Positions 1 through 6,363 of a stretch of 8,006 bases of DNA are shown one piece after another (the first letter of the stretch is position 1; each line of letters starts with the position of its first letter). The stretch is from UBA4572 sp049965515 (GTDB lineage: Bacteria > Nitrospirota > Leptospirillia > Leptospirillales > Leptospirillaceae). The notes under the pieces are model-generated. The model did no database searches. It worked only from the letters and a program-made list of their open reading frames with translations, and was not told the DNA's origin. Made by a program: the position numbers and the translations under genes. Location of the stretch: the NCBI GenBank assembly GCA_049965515.1, contig JBMFWG010000061.1:1-8006 (forward strand), in the 5' to 3' direction.

Positions 1-188
1 GGGTCGGGGTAGAGCCGCATCCCGGCATCCGCCGCCTCCCGGATCGCTTCGAGGGCCCGGGGAGAGGGGGGATAGGGGTTCTCGTTGGTGTTGAGCTTCA
101 CGGGGTGTCCCGATTTCGGCTGTTCCCCGGGAACGTAGGGTACAAGGCCGCGGGCCTTGGGGCTCCAGAGTCGTTGAGGATCGTCCAT
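1..188 (-). CDS. hisC: Histidinol-phosphate aminotransferase, N-terminal part (runs off left edge)
   Basis: Reading the - strand from the ATG at 188-186 gives a protein beginning MDDPQRLWSPKARGLVPYVP and continuing through GEQP, then KLNTNENPYPPSP, then a helix ending at MRLYPDP. The PYVPGEQP and LNTNENPYPPSP blocks are the classic N-terminus of HisC, a PLP-dependent fold-type I aminotransferase. HisC converts imidazole-acetol phosphate and glutamate to histidinol phosphate in cytoplasmic histidine synthesis. About 62 residues are present; the PLP-lysine and the rest lie beyond the window. The start was chosen because the conserved block follows at the expected distance and no upstream in-frame ATG lies nearby. 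The ribosome-binding site is weak. A related aminotransferase (CobD or another histidinol-phosphate-like enzyme) cannot be fully excluded from the N-terminus alone. The gene is transcribed away from the rest of the window. Confidence 0.88.
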   Translation of the reverse strand, partial: MDDPQRLWSPKARGLVPYVPGEQPKSGHPVKLNTNENPYPPSPRALEAIREAADAGMRLYPD

Positions 189-225
189 TCGTCGGTCCGT
201 TCGTGATCGTGGAAAAGGGAATCGG

Positions 226-253
226 GGGGGCAAAATTTTCTCGAGGTGCCCCC
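226..253. repeat. GC-rich inverted repeat in the divergent intergenic region
   Basis: A perfect 7-bp inverted repeat: GGGGGCA at 226-232 and TGCCCCC at 247-253, around a 14-base AT-rich interior starting AAATTTT. It lies in the hisC 5' leader and just upstream of the possible + strand promoter. It could be an operator or a leader hairpin of hisC. The symmetry is seen directly; the function is inference. Confidence 0.4.
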
Positions 254-286
254 TTGCATTTTCTTTCCAAAAGGATAAAAATTCAA
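254..286. promoter_or_regulatory. Possible overlapping divergent sigma-70 promoters for hisC and the small ORF
   Basis: On the - strand, TTGAAT (286-281) and GAAAAT (263-258) are 17 bases apart, each matching four of six consensus positions, and point toward hisC. On the + strand, TTGCAT (254-259) and TAAAAA (276-281) are 16 bases apart and point toward the small ORF at 362. This is the most AT-rich stretch between the two divergent genes. The matches are weak, so this is a candidate region, not a mapped promoter. Confidence 0.25.
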
Positions 287-312
287 GAGATCCTGTCTTT
301 CCTAACCTCGCC

Positions 313-333
313 CGGGACCGTTATCGGCTCCCG
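313..333 (+). promoter_or_regulatory. Leader hairpin upstream of the small ORF
   Basis: CGGGA (313-317) pairs with TCCCG (329-333). Inside, CCG (318-320) pairs with CGG (325-327) around a TTAT loop, leaving one bulged C at 328. The structure ends 14 bases before the AAAGGGG ribosome-binding site at 348-354, so it could lie in the 5' leader of the small gene. It has no T-tract and is not a terminator. Confidence 0.25.
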
Positions 334-361
334 AGCCACTTCAAAAGAAAGGGGAAAAACA

Positions 362-454
362 ATGGGCGGTGACATGCACTGGATGGTTTCCCTCCTGGTC
401 GGTACCATCGTTCTGGCAGCCCTTCTCGCCGGAAATCAGATCAAGGAGCACTAA
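362..454 (+). CDS. Unrecognised 30-residue single-pass membrane protein
   Basis: The ATG at 362 opens a 30-codon frame ending at TAA 452-454. A purine-rich AAAGGGG at 348-354, seven bases upstream, is one of the best ribosome-binding sites in the window and decides the start. The same frame is open back to 203, but nothing upstream looks like protein. Residues about 7-24, from W7 through LLAG, form one hydrophobic helix long enough to cross a membrane. The N-terminus is short (MGGDMH) and the C-terminus polar (NQIKEH). There is no Cys, lipobox or catalytic motif. It is divergent from hisC and followed by a strong terminator at 605, so it may be its own transcription unit. I do not recognise the family; small respiratory-complex subunits, stress peptides and toxin-like peptides share this size. 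It could still be a chance ORF, but the ribosome-binding site and helix argue for expression. Confidence 0.55.
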   Translation: MGGDMHWMVSLLVGTIVLAALLAGNQIKEH

Positions 455-604
455 GCTTTTCGGGGACCCCCGGCCGGTTTTCCCGACCGGATCCCTTCCC
501 GGGCACGCGCTTCGACCTCCCGGAGCCTTTTGCCATTATGAGCCCTTCATATTCCCCGATCATGACCCATCCGGGGGGAATGAGGCGCGAACCGTTCGGG
601 AATC
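455..604 (+). other. Non-coding stretch with potential hairpins before the terminator
   Basis: I see no convincing gene here. Two secondary structures are visible. CCGGT (474-478) pairs with ACCGG (486-490). A larger stem at 551-581 pairs ATT with AAT, CCCC with GGGG, and GAT with ATC, with small bulges and the 8-base loop CATGACCC. With the terminator at 605 this is either a long 3' untranslated region of the small membrane-protein gene or a small RNA. No clear promoter was found in front of it: TTGCCA at 530-535 has no good partner at the right distance. Confidence 0.3.
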
Positions 605-652
605 GGCCGGTTTCAGGAAGGTGAGCCCTTCCCGAAACCGGCCTTTCTTTTT
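605..652 (+). terminator. Strong rho-independent terminator
   Basis: Bases 605-621 and 627-643 form a 17-bp stem with a single A/C mismatch (615/633), closed by the 5-base loop TGAGC. TTTCTTTTT follows at 644-652. On the + strand this is a textbook intrinsic terminator. On the - strand no T-run follows the stem, so it acts in one direction. It separates the small ORF from the tmk cluster and implies that tmk has its own promoter within 653-791. Confidence 0.88.
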
Positions 653-791
653 GGTTTTCCGGTCCGGCTTTCGTTTCCTGTCCCCTGGCTTCAGAAGATC
701 CGTCCTCTGCCGCCGACACGGCGGGAGCGGACCTCATTCACCTTCTCCCTCCCGGCCTTCCCGAAGGCCGAGGGATACATCCGGATCGCTC
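653..791 (+). promoter_or_regulatory. tmk cluster leader with a perfect hairpin (753-770)
   Basis: This 139-base stretch must hold the promoter of the tmk cluster if the terminator at 605-652 is efficient. I see no good -35/-10 pair. CGGCCTTC (753-760) and GAAGGCCG (763-770) are perfect complements around two bases, and 749-751 can extend the stem with 772-774. The right arm overlaps GAGGG, the best Shine-Dalgarno-like run before the tmk start, although it lies about 17 bases from the ATG, which is farther than usual. The symmetry is seen directly; a translational role is inference. Confidence 0.35.
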
Positions 792-1487
792 ATGACCCCG
801 TTTCTTTCCCCCCCCTCCCCGTCCTCCTCCGGCGCCTCCCCGGGATGTCTGATCGTCTTCGAGGGAATGGACGGTTCGGGAAAGTCCACCCAGGCGCGGA
901 GGCTCAAGGCGCGGCTTGATGCCCTCTCCCATCCCGCCGTTCTGACCAAGGAGCCGGGCGGCACCCCGGCCGGAGCCCGCCTTCGGGAGATCCTTCTCGA
1001 TCCCGCCGTCTCCCTCGTTCCCGAGGCCGAGCTCTTTCTCTTCGAGGCTGACCGGGTGATGCATGTGAAGACGCTCCTTTTGCCCGAGCTTCGCGCCGGC
1101 CGGACCGTCCTCTCCGACCGCTTCTCCTTTGCCACCGTGGCCTACCAGTCCTTCGGCGGAGGTCTCTCCCGGGAGATGGTCTCAATGTTGAACGAGGTGG
1201 CCCTTGCCGGGGTGGTTCCGGAGGTCACCTTCCTGCTCGACCTGCCGGTCTCCGAGATGGCCAAAAGGCTCCATGGCCGGGGAGAGGGACCCACACGCTT
1301 TGAGCTTCTGGGAAGGGACTATTTCGAACGGGTCCGGGAGGGTTATCTCGAACTGGCCCGGATCCACCGTGCCCGGACCGTCGTTCTCGACGCCACCTGC
1401 GATCCCGAACGTCTCGAAGAGCAGATCTTCGAGGAGCTCTCCCGGCGGTTTCCCGGGAGATTCTCCCCCGGCGGGAGGAACACATGA
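792..1487 (+). CDS. tmk: Thymidylate (dTMP) kinase
   Basis: A 231-residue protein that phosphorylates dTMP to dTDP with ATP, an essential cytoplasmic step of dTTP synthesis. The P-loop is GMDGSGKST at residues 25-33, directly after the strand LIVFE. EPGGT (54-58), the DRF triad (109-111), AYQ (117-119), LDLP (149-152) and the LID-like RLHGRGEGPTRFE segment (159-171) follow in family order. Length is slightly above the usual 205-215 because about 18 Ser/Pro-rich residues precede the conserved start. The frame is open back to 369, but 792 is the only reasonable ATG: no other ATG, GTG or TTG lies between it and the P-loop strand. There is no strong ribosome-binding site; GGAT at 783-786 is the nearest purine run. 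The stop overlaps the holB start by four bases (ATGA), suggesting translational coupling. Confidence 0.95.
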   Translation: MTPFLSPPSPSSSGASPGCLIVFEGMDGSGKSTQARRLKARLDALSHPAVLTKEPGGTPAGARLREILLDPAVSLVPEAELFLFEADRVMHVKTLLLPELRAGRTVLSDRFSFATVAYQSFGGGLSREMVSMLNEVALAGVVPEVTFLLDLPVSEMAKRLHGRGEGPTRFELLGRDYFERVREGYLELARIHRARTVVLDATCDPERLEEQIFEELSRRFPGRFSPGGRNT

Positions 1488-2503
1488 CGGCCGACCCCTC
1501 CCTCTCGTCCCTCCGGGGACAGGACCGGGCCATTGCCCGGCTTTCCCGGATCCTCTCCGGAGGACTTCGCTCGGGAGCCATCCTCCTGTGGGGTCCGGAG
1601 GGAGTGGGGAAGCGCACCACCGCCCTGGCGCTGTCGCGCCGGATCCTCTGCGCCGAGCCCGGGGAGAGGGAGCCCTGCGGCCGCTGCCTCTCCTGCCGCA
1701 CCCCCCTTGCCACCCATCCGGACTTTCACGTCCTTGATCCGGGAGAGACCCAGTCCATCGGGATCGATGCCGTCCGGAAGCTCCTTCGGGAAACCCTCGA
1801 GTCCTCCCTGGTCTCACCGGTCCGGATCGCCCTTCTCGACGACGTCCACCGCCTCACCCCGGAGGCTTCGAACAGCCTCCTCAAGTCGCTTGAGGAACCT
1901 TCAGACAACCTCCTGTTCTTTCTCCTCTCCCCCTCCCCCGACCGCCTCCTCCCCACCCTTCTCTCGCGCCTTCTGAAGGTACGCTTCGTCTCCCTCTCCG
2001 ACGGCGATCTCCTCGCCGTCGCCCGGGAGCTCCGCCCCGAGAGCTCTCCGGAGGAGATCGAAAGGGCCGGGGTCCTCTCCGGAGGCTCGGTAGGGCGGCT
2101 TCTGACCCTCCTGGACTCTCCCCTCACCGATCCCCTCTCCCGGGTGGCGAGCCTCCTTGAGGGGATGGGTTCGGGCGGACGGGTGGACTTTGCCGCCGTG
2201 TGGGAATCCTTTCCCGCCCTGGCGGAAAAGGAGGGCTTCGACGTCTTTCTCGACGCGCTGGAGCGCCTCCTCCTGTCGGCCGAGCGGGTGGCGGGGGGGC
2301 ATGCTCCCCTTCCCGAGTGGGCGGAAAGTCCCCTGCCCGCCCTCTACGCCGCGGAGGGGCCGGACTTTCTCCGGGGAAGTCTCCATGATAAGATAGGTGA
2401 AATGCGAAGGCTGTCGGTACACAATATCAATCGGGGACTGGCTCTCGAGCAGTTTCTGGGATGGATCGGGGAGCTTTTTTCCCTGAATGGGAGCGGAAAA
2501 TAG
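1484..2503 (+). CDS. holB: DNA polymerase III delta' subunit (clamp loader)
   Basis: A 339-residue AAA+ protein of the clamp-loader complex, which opens the sliding clamp and places it on primed DNA. It opens with the box LSSLRGQDRAIARL. The P-loop-like GPEGVGK is at residues 37-43. Four cysteines (56, 65, 68, 71) match the zinc module of the DnaX/HolB family. A Walker B-like IALLDDVH (115-122) is followed by NSLLKSLEEP (130-139), and SR (161-162) sits at the arginine-finger position. The C-terminal part is less conserved, as is usual for delta'. Length and lack of the long tail of DnaX (tau/gamma) favour HolB, as does the position after tmk, which is common in Firmicutes and other phyla. The start ATG overlaps the tmk stop. 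The end overlaps the apparent start of the PSP1 gene by 17 bases. Confidence 0.92.
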   Translation: MTADPSLSSLRGQDRAIARLSRILSGGLRSGAILLWGPEGVGKRTTALALSRRILCAEPGEREPCGRCLSCRTPLATHPDFHVLDPGETQSIGIDAVRKLLRETLESSLVSPVRIALLDDVHRLTPEASNSLLKSLEEPSDNLLFFLLSPSPDRLLPTLLSRLLKVRFVSLSDGDLLAVARELRPESSPEEIERAGVLSGGSVGRLLTLLDSPLTDPLSRVASLLEGMGSGGRVDFAAVWESFPALAEKEGFDVFLDALERLLLSAERVAGGHAPLPEWAESPLPALYAAEGPDFLRGSLHDKIGEMRRLSVHNINRGLALEQFLGWIGELFSLNGSGK

Positions 2504-3513
2504 GGATGCGCGCAAGGTCTTCCACATACAGGTCTTCTGCGGCGACCGCGATCTCCTCTTTGGGGCGCTCTCCCGGAGCGTCTCCGGACAATGGGCCCCG
2601 GGAGGGTCCGGTCTGGATCCTCACCGCCCAGATCAAGAGGATCGGTCCCAATATTCCCCTTTGGGCCCCCCGTGTTCCCGAACAGGATGAGCCGCCTTTT
2701 CAGCGTCAGGAGAGTGTCCTGGGGGAGAGCCGCCTCGGTCCCGCCCCCATGGTTCTCGTGGAAAATCCCCGGATCGTCGAGGCCTCCCTTCTGCCCAGCC
2801 TCCCGGAGTTCCGCTTCATCCGTCGACTGACTCCGGAGGACGAGCCCCGTCTCTCCTCCCTGGCCTCCCGGGAAGCGGCCCTCCTTTCCTTTGTCCGGGA
2901 GCGGGCGGCCTATCGCCAGCTTCCCATGATCTTCGTCGAGTCGGTGGCCAACTTTGCCGCCAACGACTTTCTTCTGTACTACACCGCCGAAGGCCGGGTC
3001 GACTTCCGGGAGCTTCTGAAGGATATCCACGCCAAGTACCGGGGACGGATCGAGCTTCGGCAGATCAGCCCCCGGGAATACACCGCCCTGCTCGACGGTG
3101 TGGGATCTTGCGGCAAGAGCCTCTGCTGCTCGTCCTTCCTCAAGTCCTTCCGGACGATCTCCACGCGCATGGCCCGGGAGGTGGACGCAGAACCGGCCTC
3201 GCTCCGGTCGACAGGGATGTGCGGCCGTCTGAAGTGCTGCCTCTCCTTCGATCTCCAGGATGCCGGAGAGGGCGAGTCGTCTCTCTCGGGGGGAGAGGGA
3301 GCCGCCCCGGTCGGAGGACATTCCTGCCGGAAGTCCTGCGGGACGCATGGCGCCGCCTCCTCCAAGGATCCGACCCCGGGACCCGGGTGGAAGTCCGTCA
3401 CCCTCGACCGGCAAGAGGACCCCTCACTCTCGTCCGTTCCCTCCTCCCCGTCCCGGAGAACCCCGGCCATTCCGGACAACCGCCATCGAAAGGATCCGTC
3501 TCCCCGTGTCTGA
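2487..3513 (+). CDS. PSP1-domain protein (RicT/YaaT-like), apparently frameshifted near its N-terminus
   Basis: From about 2600 the frame ending at TGA 3511-3513 is a clear PSP1 protein. It contains YYTAEGRVDFRELLKDI, GRIELRQISPRE, and two cysteine clusters: CGKSLCC (Cys codons at 3109, 3124, 3127) and CGRLKCC (3220, 3235, 3238). B. subtilis RicT, the best-studied homologue, acts with RicA and RicF in mRNA maturation and carries similar cysteines. The expected N-terminal strand (KVFHIQVFCGDRDLLF) is read in a different frame from the ATG at 2487, and the frames join only if one base is skipped around 2592-2605. The intact frame without the shift would start at ATG 2506 or 2461, with an atypical N-terminus. 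After the second cysteine cluster lies a Ser/Pro/Gly-rich tail of about 90 residues. The stop overlaps the metG GTG by eight bases, which supports this frame for the end. The family call is firm; the N-terminus is uncertain. Confidence 0.82.
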
Positions 3514-5533
3514 CCGCTCCCCCTGGTTCTACCTCACCACCCCCATCTACTACGTCAACGACATTCCCCACATCGGACACGCCTATACTACCGTGGCCGC
3601 CGATGTCCTGGCCCGAACCCACCGTCTCCTGGGAGAGCCGGTCTTTTTCCTGACGGGAACTGACGAGCACGGCCAGAAGGTCTGGCAGAGCGCGGAACGC
3701 CACAGCCTTCCTCCCCAGGTCTATGTAGACCGTATCCTTCCCCGATTTCGGGATCTCTGGGAGAAGCTGGTGATCTCCAACGACGACTTCGTCCGGACGA
3801 CCCAGCCCCGCCATGTGGAGGGAGTGCGTGAGGTGCTCTCCCTCCTTCTGGAGAAGGGAGACATCTACGAGGGGGCCTACGAGGGATGGTACTGTCTTCC
3901 CGACGAGAGGTTCTGGACCGACAAGGACGTGGAGGGGGGGCTCTGCCCCGAATGTCGCCGTCCGGTGGAGCGGATCAGCGAGACCAACTACTTCTTCCGC
4001 ATGGGCCGCTACCAGGACTGGCTGGTCTCCCACTACGAGTCCCACCCCGAAGCCGTGCGCCCCGAATCCCGCTACAACGAGGTCATGGGCTTTTTAAGAA
4101 AGCCTCTGGGGGATCTCTGCATCTCCCGCCCCAGGACCCGGGTTCCCTGGGGCATCCCCCTGCCCTTCGCCCCCGACTATGTCACCTACGTCTGGTTCGA
4201 CGCCCTGCTCAACTACATCACCGTTCCCCGCTCCCTGGGAGCCACCCCCGAGGAGGGCCTCTCCCGCCTCTGGCCGGCCACCCACCTCGTCGGCAAGGAC
4301 ATCCTGACCACCCATGCCGTCTACTGGCCGATCCTTCTCCGGGCACTGGAGCTCCCTCCCCCCCGCCTGATCTTCGCCCACGGCTGGTGGACGGTGGACG
4401 GGGAGAAGATGTCGAAGAGCCGGGGCAACGTCGTGGATCCCGTGGGGCTCGTGGAGACCTTCGGTCCCGATGCTACCCGCTACTTTCTCCTGCGGGAGGG
4501 ACAGTTCGGGCAGGATGTGGACTTTTCCCGGGAGGCCCTCATCAACCGGATCAACCGGGACCTGGCCAACGACCTGGGCAATCTCCTCTCCCGGGTGGTG
4601 GCCATGGCCGTGAAGTTCTTTCCCGAGGGGGGGATTCCCCGCCCGGCCGGAGGAGCGACGCGAGAGGTAGAGGCCGAGGCCGCCCGGATTCTTCCGGAGG
4701 TGGTCTCTCGGACGGTGGCGTTGGAGTTCCACCGGGCCCTGTCCACCCTCTGGGAGTTCGTGGGTTTTCTGAACCGCCAGGTCGATGTCCGGGCCCCCTG
4801 GGTCCTGGCCCGGGATCCTTCCCGGACCGGAGAGCTCTCTGAGGTTCTCTACGACCTCCTCGAGGGCCTCCGCCTCGTCGCCGTGCACCTGACTCCCTAT
4901 CTTCCCGGGACCTCCGACCGGATTTTCGAGATCCTGGACTGTCCGGGACCGGGGGCGCACTCTCTCTCCACCCACGGGACCTTTGGGGTCGTCGATGCCT
5001 ACACCCCCCGTCCGGGGGCTCCTCTCTTTCCCCGGCGGGATGCTTCGGGGGCGGTCCTCTCCGAGGAGAGCGAACGCGCTCCCCGGAAGGCTCCGAAGGA
5101 GGCACCCGCTTCGGCCGCCGGCTCAGGCAATCCCGCCGCCTCCTCGCCGTCCGCTCCGTCCCGGGACAGCCCCGTCCCTCCCCCATCCGCTCCCCTTCCC
5201 GAGGTGCCCCAGATCACCTACGAGGACTTCTCGAAGCTTCGGCTGGCCACGGGAATCATTCGGGAGGCCGTGGCGGTGCCCAAGTCCAAGAAGCTTTTGA
5301 AGCTCGCGGTGGACATCGGCGAGCCCGCTCCCCGCACGGTAGTGGCGGGGATCGCCGGCTCCTATGCCCCCGAGAGCCTGGTGGGCAAGACCGTCGTGGT
5401 GGTGACCAACCTCGCCCCGGCCACCCTCATGGGGGTGACCTCCCAGGGGATGCTCCTGGCGGCCACCGTCCCCGAAGGTGTCTCCCTTCTCACCCCCGAC
5501 CGGGAGGCTCCTCCCGGCGCCGGGATCCGGTAG
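3506..5533 (+). CDS. metG: Methionyl-tRNA synthetase with C-terminal tRNA-binding domain
   Basis: A 675-residue class I synthetase that charges tRNA-Met for initiation and elongation. FYLTTPIYYVNDIPHIGHAYT near the start carries HIGH at 22-25, and EKMSKSRGN carries KMSKS at 301-305. The zinc-knuckle region has C130-L-P-D133 and C147-P-E-C150, so Asp replaces one usual Cys. The anticodon-binding helical domain follows, then an Ala/Pro/Ser-rich linker at about 510-568. Last is a Trbp111-type OB-fold tRNA-binding domain (569-675) with KLRLATGII, VAGIA and LMGVTSQGMLLAA. The GTG at 3506 is chosen because it is the nearest start before WFYLTTPIYY and GAAAGGA lies 11 bases upstream. The frame is open back to 3260, but that part reads as a Pro/Arg-rich shadow of the PSP1 tail. 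It overlaps the PSP1 stop by eight bases; tatD starts six bases after its TAG. Confidence 0.96.
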   Translation: MSDRSPWFYLTTPIYYVNDIPHIGHAYTTVAADVLARTHRLLGEPVFFLTGTDEHGQKVWQSAERHSLPPQVYVDRILPRFRDLWEKLVISNDDFVRTTQPRHVEGVREVLSLLLEKGDIYEGAYEGWYCLPDERFWTDKDVEGGLCPECRRPVERISETNYFFRMGRYQDWLVSHYESHPEAVRPESRYNEVMGFLRKPLGDLCISRPRTRVPWGIPLPFAPDYVTYVWFDALLNYITVPRSLGATPEEGLSRLWPATHLVGKDILTTHAVYWPILLRALELPPPRLIFAHGWWTVDGEKMSKSRGNVVDPVGLVETFGPDATRYFLLREGQFGQDVDFSREALINRINRDLANDLGNLLSRVVAMAVKFFPEGGIPRPAGGATREVEAEAARILPEVVSRTVALEFHRALSTLWEFVGFLNRQVDVRAPWVLARDPSRTGELSEVLYDLLEGLRLVAVHLTPYLPGTSDRIFEILDCPGPGAHSLSTHGTFGVVDAYTPRPGAPLFPRRDASGAVLSEESERAPRKAPKEAPASAAGSGNPAASSPSAPSRDSPVPPPSAPLPEVPQITYEDFSKLRLATGIIREAVAVPKSKKLLKLAVDIGEPAPRTVVAGIAGSYAPESLVGKTVVVVTNLAPATLMGVTSQGMLLAATVPEGVSLLTPDREAPPGAGIR

Positions 5534-5539
5534 CCTGCG

Positions 5540-6331
5540 ATGTCCGACTCTCTCGTTCCCTTCTTCGACACCCATGCCCACTTAAACCTCCTGCCTCCGG
5601 AGCTTTCGGCCGACGTCGCCTTTACCGGGGCCCGGGAGCGGGGGCTCGTGGGTCTTGTGAACATCGGCACCCGGATTGCCAGCTCCCGGGAGTCGGTGGA
5701 TCTGGCCGCGCGTCTGCCGGGGGTCTGGGCCACCGTCGGCATCCACCCCTCCGAGGCGGCGACCCTCACTTCCGAAAGCCTCGGAGAGCTTCGCACCCTG
5801 GCCGCCTCCCCCCGGGTGGTGGGGATCGGAGAGACGGGGATCGACCGGGCGGACTTTGCCGAGACTCCCCTTGAGGTTCAGGCAACGTCCCTTCGAGCCC
5901 ACATCGCCCTGGCCCGGGAGACCGCTCTTCCCCTGGTTCTCCACTGCCGGGAGGCCTTCGAGCCCCTTTTTTCTCTGCTGGACTCCGAGAGCCTGTCGGA
6001 GCGTCGGGGAGTCTTCCATTGCTTTACAGGAAGCTGCGAGGAGGCCTTCGGCGCTCTCGACCGGGGTTTTTATCTCTCCTTCTCGGGCATCGTGACCTTC
6101 AAGAATGCGGCGGCCCTGCGGGAGCTTCTTCCAAAGATTCCGGCCGACCGGATCCTTCTTGAGACCGATTGCCCCTATCTGGCCCCCGTTCCCTACCGCG
6201 GGAAGACCAATCAGCCCGCCTATCTTCCTGAGACCCTCCGGGTCTGCGCCGAATCCCGGCGCGAGGATCCCGGGGCCTTTGCCCGCCAGATCCTGGACAA
6301 CACCCGGGAGTTCTTCGCCATCGACGTCTAG
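5540..6331 (+). CDS. tatD: TatD-family metal-dependent deoxyribonuclease
   Basis: A 263-residue TIM-barrel hydrolase of the TatD family. Members are cytoplasmic Mg/Zn-dependent 3'-5' exonucleases linked to DNA repair and turnover. The full metal-site set is present: DTHAH (H12, H14), GETG (E98), HCRE (H135), HCFTG (H160) and ETDCPY (D210). The substrate-loop block YLAPVPYRGKTNQP follows D210. GIHP, also a family signature, lies between the first two. The glutamate motif reads GETGID where many homologues have GEIGLD, a mild variation. The ATG at 5540 lies six bases after the metG stop, with only a poor ribosome-binding site, so translation is probably coupled to metG. A metG-tatD pair is a widespread arrangement. 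The closest functional label (DNase TatD, YcfH or YabD type) cannot be resolved by eye. Confidence 0.95.
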   Translation: MSDSLVPFFDTHAHLNLLPPELSADVAFTGARERGLVGLVNIGTRIASSRESVDLAARLPGVWATVGIHPSEAATLTSESLGELRTLAASPRVVGIGETGIDRADFAETPLEVQATSLRAHIALARETALPLVLHCREAFEPLFSLLDSESLSERRGVFHCFTGSCEEAFGALDRGFYLSFSGIVTFKNAAALRELLPKIPADRILLETDCPYLAPVPYRGKTNQPAYLPETLRVCAESRREDPGAFARQILDNTREFFAIDV

Positions 6332-6363
6332 ACCCCTGGCATTCCCTCCCGAAAGGAGCGACC

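Noticed and set aside
203..361. Upstream extension of the small membrane-protein frame to 203
   Set aside because: The AAAGGGG ribosome-binding site lies just before the ATG at 362, and the upstream part covers the inverted repeat and promoter candidates.
471..490. Hairpin just after the small ORF stop as a terminator
   Set aside because: The stem is only 5 bp and no T-run follows; the true terminator is at 605-652.
369..791. Upstream open extension of the tmk frame (starting at 369)
   Set aside because: It crosses the strong terminator at 605-652, reads as Arg/Pro/Ser-rich noise and has no family similarity; TMK proteins begin close to the P-loop strand.
2344..3414. Long - strand open frame opposite the PSP1 gene
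   Set aside because: It is low-complexity Gly/Arg-rich and spans two genuine + strand genes; no motif was found.
3260..3505. An 82-residue N-terminal extension of MetG
   Set aside because: It is Pro/Arg-rich and overlaps the PSP1 coding tail; the conserved MetG start WFYLTTPIYY begins seven codons into the frame from the GTG at 3506.
4094..4975. Long - strand open frame opposite metG
   Set aside because: It is a GC-bias shadow, Gly/Pro-rich with no family motif, while the + strand carries all MetG motifs.
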